Source of the DNA: Sphingomonadaceae bacterium
GTDB lineage: Bacteria > Pseudomonadota > Alphaproteobacteria > Sphingomonadales > Sphingomonadaceae
NCBI GenBank assembly: GCA_947451875.1
Contig: CANGBE010000046.1
Coordinates: forward strand, 1 to 9,423
Reading direction: 5' to 3'
DNA length: 9,423 nucleotides
Positions 6,921-9,423 of the stretch are shown piece after piece (position 1 is the stretch's first letter; each line of letters opens with the position of its first letter). A program made the translations under genes and the position numbers. The notes below the pieces were generated by a model. It was not told where the DNA came from, made no database searches, and saw only the letters and a list, made by a program, of their open reading frames with translations.

Positions 6921-7856
6921 CTAAACCGGCGCCGCGCCGCTCCCGCGCCCGCCGCGCAGGTGGTATTCAAGGCTGCCCCTACTGACCACATTATCAACGT
7001 CGATCACCGCCGTATTGGCATAGGTGAAGCCCGCACCAAGGCTGCGATAAAGCCGGTCAAAATCGCGCTCGACCGTCTGGTGATACAGATCGCGGAAGCT
7101 TTCGATCACGAAGTAGGTTGGCTGCAGATCGTCGATGACATAGTCGGTGCGCATCACCCTATCGACGTTGAGCATGATCCGGTTGGGTGACTGGGCCTCT
7201 ATCGCGAACACCGCTTCCGATGGCCCGGAAAGGATGCCCGCGCCATAGGCCCGTAAATCATCCCCCTCCATGATCAGGCCGAACTCCAACGTGTACCAAT
7301 AGAGCGCGCCCAGCGCCTTAAGCCGGTTGTGCTGCATCGCCTTCCACCCCGCGCGGCCATATTCCTGCATATAATCGGCATAGGTCGGATCGGTGAGCAG
7401 AGGCACGTGGCCGAAGACATCGTGGAACACGTCCGGCTCCTCGATGTAATCGAAGCATTGGCGGCTGCGGATGAAATTGCCCGCCGGAAAGCGCCGGTTG
7501 GCGAGGTGCCAGAAGAACACGTGATCGGGGATCAGCATCGGCACCGGCACCACCGACCAGCCGGTCATCGCCTGCAGCTTTTCGGAGAGCGGCCCGAATT
7601 CCGGCACCCCGCCCGACAGATCAAGTCGCTCCAACCCTTCAAGAAATGCCATGGCCGCGCGGCCGGGCAGGACCTTCATCTGGCGGATGAACAGATCGTC
7701 CCACACGGCGTGTTCGTCGCTGGTGTATGCCCGCTGTGCCGGCTCCAGCCAGTCCTCTCCAACATGGGCCGGGCGCTGAAGCGGCGCGGCATAGCATTCC
7801 GGCCCGGGCAGGGGCAGGCGGATGAAATCGGTTGGGGGGCAATGGGTGTGCGGCAT
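6921..7856 (-). CDS. phhA: Phenylalanine 4-hydroxylase (bacterial, pterin-dependent)
   Basis: The 311-residue protein is a cytoplasmic non-haem iron monooxygenase that converts phenylalanine to tyrosine using oxygen and a tetrahydropterin. The iron ligands of the aromatic amino acid hydroxylase family are present: H145 and H150 in FHDVFGHVPLL and E191 in WYTLEFGL. Flanking conserved blocks include PDHVFFWHLANRRFPAGNFIR and the C-terminal segment DDLQPTYFVIESF. There is no N-terminal ACT regulatory domain, which is normal for the short bacterial form. I chose ATG at the complement of 7854-7856 (MPHTHCPPTDFIRLP). The frame is open upstream to 7964, but that region lacks family character; no clear Shine-Dalgarno is visible, and the leader has a small palindrome GTTTC-TATT-GAAAC at 7858-7871. 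It is divergent from rpmG, and no pterin recycling gene (phhB) is in the window. Confidence 0.95.
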   Translation of the reverse strand: MPHTHCPPTDFIRLPLPGPECYAAPLQRPAHVGEDWLEPAQRAYTSDEHAVWDDLFIRQMKVLPGRAAMAFLEGLERLDLSGGVPEFGPLSEKLQAMTGWSVVPVPMLIPDHVFFWHLANRRFPAGNFIRSRQCFDYIEEPDVFHDVFGHVPLLTDPTYADYMQEYGRAGWKAMQHNRLKALGALYWYTLEFGLIMEGDDLRAYGAGILSGPSEAVFAIEAQSPNRIMLNVDRVMRTDYVIDDLQPTYFVIESFRDLYHQTVERDFDRLYRSLGAGFTYANTAVIDVDNVVSRGSLEYHLRGGRGSGAAPV

Positions 7857-7938
7857 GGTTTCTATTGAAACTTGTAGCACTGCGGGCAAGGCGGGGCAAT
7901 CACTGCCAATGTAAGGTTCGTATTTGGTCCTGCGGCGC

Positions 7939-7967
7939 TTGACTTTTACCCCGATTCGCCGCAATGG
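7939..7967 (+). promoter_or_regulatory. Putative rpmG promoter
   Basis: TTGACT (7939-7944, 5 of 6 consensus bases, preceded by C as is common in alphaproteobacterial promoters) is followed by a 17-base spacer and CAATGG (7962-7967), a weak -10. It sits in the 218-base divergent spacer between phhA and rpmG and would give an rpmG leader of roughly 100 bases. The -35 is convincing; the -10 match is poor. Confidence 0.35.
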
Positions 7968-8074
7968 CGCGGGCCTTGGAGCGGGGGGCGCGTTGTCGCC
8001 CCTTGTTTTTGTTTACGTGTTTTAGCGGGTTTCCCGGCCTTTCGGGTGTCCGAATCGAATTCAGGAATTGAGCA

Positions 8075-8242
8075 ATGGCGAAGCCAGCAACCGTCAAGAT
8101 CCGCCTCGTGTCGACTGCCGACACCGGCTTCTTCTATGTCACCAAGAAGAACCCGCGCAACACCACCGAAAAGATGGTGTTCAACAAGTACGATCCCGTC
8201 GTGCGCAAGCATGTCGAGTTCAAGGAAGCCAAGATCAAGTGA
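8075..8242 (+). CDS. rpmG: 50S ribosomal protein L33
   Basis: This 55-residue basic protein (MAKPATVKIRLVSTADTGFF ... ending VEFKEAKIK) matches L33 of the large ribosomal subunit throughout, including FYVTKKNPRNTTEKM and the region KYDPVVRKHVEFKE. It contains no cysteine, so it is the zinc-independent (C-minus) form. ATG 8075 is preceded by AGGA at 8063-8066 with an eight-base gap. The gene is short and is easily hidden by longer overlapping frames, notably the false upstream extension of lolA through this region. It stands alone, away from other ribosomal protein genes. Confidence 0.96.
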   Translation: MAKPATVKIRLVSTADTGFFYVTKKNPRNTTEKMVFNKYDPVVRKHVEFKEAKIK

Positions 8243-8248
8243 TCGCCG

Positions 8249-8262
8249 GTGCCCTAGGGCAC
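8249..8262 (+). terminator. Palindrome after rpmG, possible weak terminator
   Basis: GTGCCCTAGGGCAC is a perfect 14-base palindrome starting seven bases after the rpmG stop. As RNA it gives about five base pairs closed by CUAG. The following sequence has only short T-runs, so it would be an inefficient intrinsic terminator. It could instead be a protein-binding palindrome upstream of lolA. Confidence 0.35.
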
Positions 8263-8324
8263 GGGTTCACATTTGGTTCAATCCTGAGCTAGTAGAACTG
8301 GCCTGCGCTAATAGGGCTAGGACT

Positions 8325-8978
8325 ATGAACCATATCAAGACATTGATCCTTCACACTGGCGCCGCTTTCACAGCGGCGCTTGTCGTTTGTGCGCCCGCTA
8401 TGCTGGCCACGCCCGCCGCAGCCGAAGCGCAAGCTCAGAACGAGGTTGACCGCGCCATTGCCGCGCTGCGCGCCGTATCGACCATGCAGGCGAGCTTCAC
8501 CCAGACCGACGCAAGCGGCCGCCGCGCCACTGGCACGGTTACCCTGCGCCGCCCCGGCCGCATCCGCTTTCAATATGCCCCCGGCATCCCGATGCTGATC
8601 GTCTCGGACGGTGCCGCGCTGACTTTCGTTGATTACGAAACACGGCAGGTGCAGCGCTGGCCGATCAAGAGCAGCCCACTCGGCGCGCTGCTCGATCCCA
8701 ACCGCGATGTCGCGAAGTTCGGGCGGCTGATCGAAAGCGGCGATGCCAACTGGGTCACGGTCGAAGTGCGTGATCGCAGCCACCCTGAATATGGCGTCAT
8801 CACTCTGCGCTTCCTGCGCAAAGGCTCTGCCCCCGGCGGGCTGGAGCTGATGGGCTGGACCGCTCTGGACTCGCAGAATCGCCAGACGCTGATTCAGCTC
8901 TCGGGCCAGCGCTATGGCATGGCGGTTTCCGACAGGATGTTCAGATACAACGACCCGCGCGGCCCGTCTCACCGCTGA
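8325..8978 (+). CDS. lolA: Outer-membrane lipoprotein carrier protein LolA
   Basis: The 217-residue product is a LolA-family periplasmic chaperone, which takes lipoproteins released by the LolCDE transporter and carries them to the outer membrane. Residues 1-33 form a signal peptide with a hydrophobic core and an A-A-A motif near 31-33. Mature features are the helix with VSTMQASFTQTD (51-62), the strand pair TGTVTLRRPGRIRFQYAPG (69-87) with the family's conserved RPGRIRF arginines, then LIVSDGAALTFVDYETRQVQRW and SPLGALLDP, all typical of sphingomonad LolA. ATG 8325 is preceded by AGGGCT and AGGA just upstream. The same frame is open to 8046, but that stretch overlaps rpmG and is not coding. 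In related genomes lolA commonly sits between ftsK and xth; neither is visible here within the window. Confidence 0.93.
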   Translation: MNHIKTLILHTGAAFTAALVVCAPAMLATPAAAEAQAQNEVDRAIAALRAVSTMQASFTQTDASGRRATGTVTLRRPGRIRFQYAPGIPMLIVSDGAALTFVDYETRQVQRWPIKSSPLGALLDPNRDVAKFGRLIESGDANWVTVEVRDRSHPEYGVITLRFLRKGSAPGGLELMGWTALDSQNRQTLIQLSGQRYGMAVSDRMFRYNDPRGPSHR

Positions 8979-9047
8979 TGCGCCACAGTCCGTCTGGACT
9001 TGCCCTATCCGTGCGACAAGATGTTACGTTTTTGTTGCTTCCGTTCA

Positions 9048-9076
9048 TTGAACAGCAAGCCCGCAAGGCCTAAATA
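9048..9076 (+). promoter_or_regulatory. Putative promoter for a small RNA
   Basis: TTGAAC (9048-9053) and TAAATA (9071-9076) are separated by exactly 17 bases. The predicted start, near 9083, coincides with the first base pairs of the long RNA stem beginning at 9082. Both hexamers are imperfect (4 and 3 consensus bases), so the support comes mainly from spacing and fit to the downstream RNA structure. Confidence 0.4.
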
Positions 9077-9081
9077 TCAAT

Positions 9082-9215
9082 TCGACAGCACGGTGCGAGG
9101 CGGGTTTCCCCCCTGTTGCCCTGGCCTCGCAAAAGCCCTGCTGTCGACTAGCGTGACGAACGCACAAGGGAACCCCCGCTCCAATGCCCCCGGAGTGGGG
9201 GTTTTCTTTTGTCTT
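9082..9215 (+). ncRNA. Candidate structured small RNA, about 130 nt
   Basis: This stretch has no recognisable protein gene but a clear nested fold. TCGACAGCA (9082-9090) pairs with TGCTGTCGA (9139-9147). Inside it TGCGAGGC (9094-9101) pairs with GCCTCGCA (9124-9131), enclosing a 22-nt C-rich loop (9102-9123). A small GCGT/ACGC hairpin (9151-9163) and a strong intrinsic terminator (9171-9215) follow. A promoter-like pair lies immediately upstream. It does not show the SRP RNA tetraloop region or the conserved ends of 6S RNA that I know. The C-rich loop could pair with purine-rich ribosome-binding sites, as in other alphaproteobacterial sRNAs, but that is speculation. It could instead be a structured 3' untranslated region of lolA. 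Confidence 0.5.
9171..9215 (+). terminator. Strong rho-independent terminator
   Basis: AACCCCCGCTCC (9171-9182) pairs with GGAGTGGGGGTT (9192-9203) through 12 positions including one G-U pair, with the loop AATGCCCCC, and is followed by TTTTCTTTTGTCTT (9202-9215). This is a classical intrinsic terminator for plus-strand transcription. It ends the candidate small RNA and/or the lolA transcript, whose stop lies about 190 bases upstream. Confidence 0.88.
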
Positions 9216-9217
9216 GG

Positions 9218-9343
9218 GCTGGATTGGCTGAGGCCGGGCTGCGAACGGGCGTCTTCTGCGCTTCCGGTGCTCACGGCCTTAATGGCCGCTCCGCTCCGGT
9301 TCTCGAAGCCGCCCATTCTCGCTCCGGCCTGAGCCAATCCAGC
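9218..9343. repeat. Long imperfect inverted repeat (126 bp, rod-like)
   Basis: Bases 9218-9237 and 9324-9343 are reverse complements at 19 of 20 positions. Within them GGGCGTCTTC (9247-9256) matches GAAGCCGCCC (9305-9314) at 9 of 10 positions. The tip carries CGGCC-TTAAT-GGCCG. The whole segment can therefore fold into one extended hairpin in either strand. It starts directly after the terminator. It might be a palindromic intergenic repeat, a second structured RNA, or an element with matching ends; no transposase is present and no flanking duplication is obvious. Confidence 0.6.
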
Positions 9344-9423
9344 TCCAAGCCAAGCGTTGTGTGCGTGGCGGAGGATTTCCACAGGATCGCCTTTGCCCGA
9401 ATCTCCCGGCCCAGCTATCGGCC
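9344..9423. other. Right edge, no feature recognised
   Basis: No gene start, RNA gene or regulatory site could be recognised here. A minus-strand frame enters from beyond the window edge and stays open through 9423 down to its stop at 9077-9079. It crosses the inverted repeat, the terminator and the RNA candidate, so I do not call it as a gene. Confidence 0.3.

Noticed and set aside
6902..6985. Short plus-strand frame beginning at the ATG beside the dyad (27 codons)
   Set aside because: It is antisense to the phhA 3' end, Arg-rich, lacks a ribosome site and has no recognisable similarity.
8046..8324. N-terminal extension of lolA reaching back through rpmG
   Set aside because: It overlaps the clearly identified L33 gene in another frame, and lolA has its own signal peptide and ribosome site at 8325.
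8987..9000. Small hairpin AGTCC-GTCT-GGACT after lolA considered as its terminator
   Set aside because: Only five base pairs and no T-run follow, so it is too weak to call.
9077..9423. Minus-strand open frame entering from the right edge, a possible C-terminal gene fragment
   Set aside because: It passes through the inverted repeat, the terminator hairpin and T-tract and the RNA candidate before stopping, and resembles no protein I know. Sequence beyond the edge is needed to judge it.

Overview
The window is GC-rich and fits an alphaproteobacterium, most likely a member of the Sphingomonadales (Erythrobacter/Novosphingobium-like). That placement is inferred from protein character: a cysteine-free L33, a LolA of the sphingomonad type, an intracellular PHA depolymerase and an M13 peptidase. 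No ribosomal RNA or marker search was possible.

Layout from left to right. Positions 1-115 hold two consecutive perfect stem-loops. They lie just beyond the stop of a minus-strand intracellular polyhydroxyalkanoate depolymerase gene (116-1363). A divergent spacer with TGCA-type repeats follows. Then come three plus-strand genes: an MsbA-like ABC exporter half-transporter (1516-3363), a secreted M13 zinc metallopeptidase (3463-5595) and the undecaprenyl-diphosphatase uppP (5669-6478). A stretch of about 440 bases (6479-6920) has no convincing gene, but it carries a good leftward sigma70-type promoter with a dyad operator inside its spacer. The minus-strand phenylalanine 4-hydroxylase gene follows (6921-7856). 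After it, on the plus strand, are the 55-residue ribosomal protein L33 gene rpmG (8075-8242) and lolA, the periplasmic lipoprotein carrier (8325-8978). The right end (8979-9423) has no recognisable protein gene. It contains a promoter-like pair, a structured RNA candidate with a strong intrinsic terminator (about 9083-9215), and then a 126-bp rod-like inverted repeat.

Functionally this is mostly a chromosomal core region. Three genes concern the cell envelope (uppP recycles the peptidoglycan lipid carrier, lolA moves lipoproteins to the outer membrane, the M13 peptidase is probably periplasmic). Two are metabolic (PHA reserve mobilisation, phenylalanine to tyrosine) and one is translational (L33). 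I see no defence system, transposase, CRISPR array or prophage gene. The less ordinary signals are all non-coding: the candidate small RNA at 9083-9215, the apparently orphan regulated promoter at 6880-6908, the perfect 26-bp hairpin at the left edge and the long inverted repeat at the right edge.
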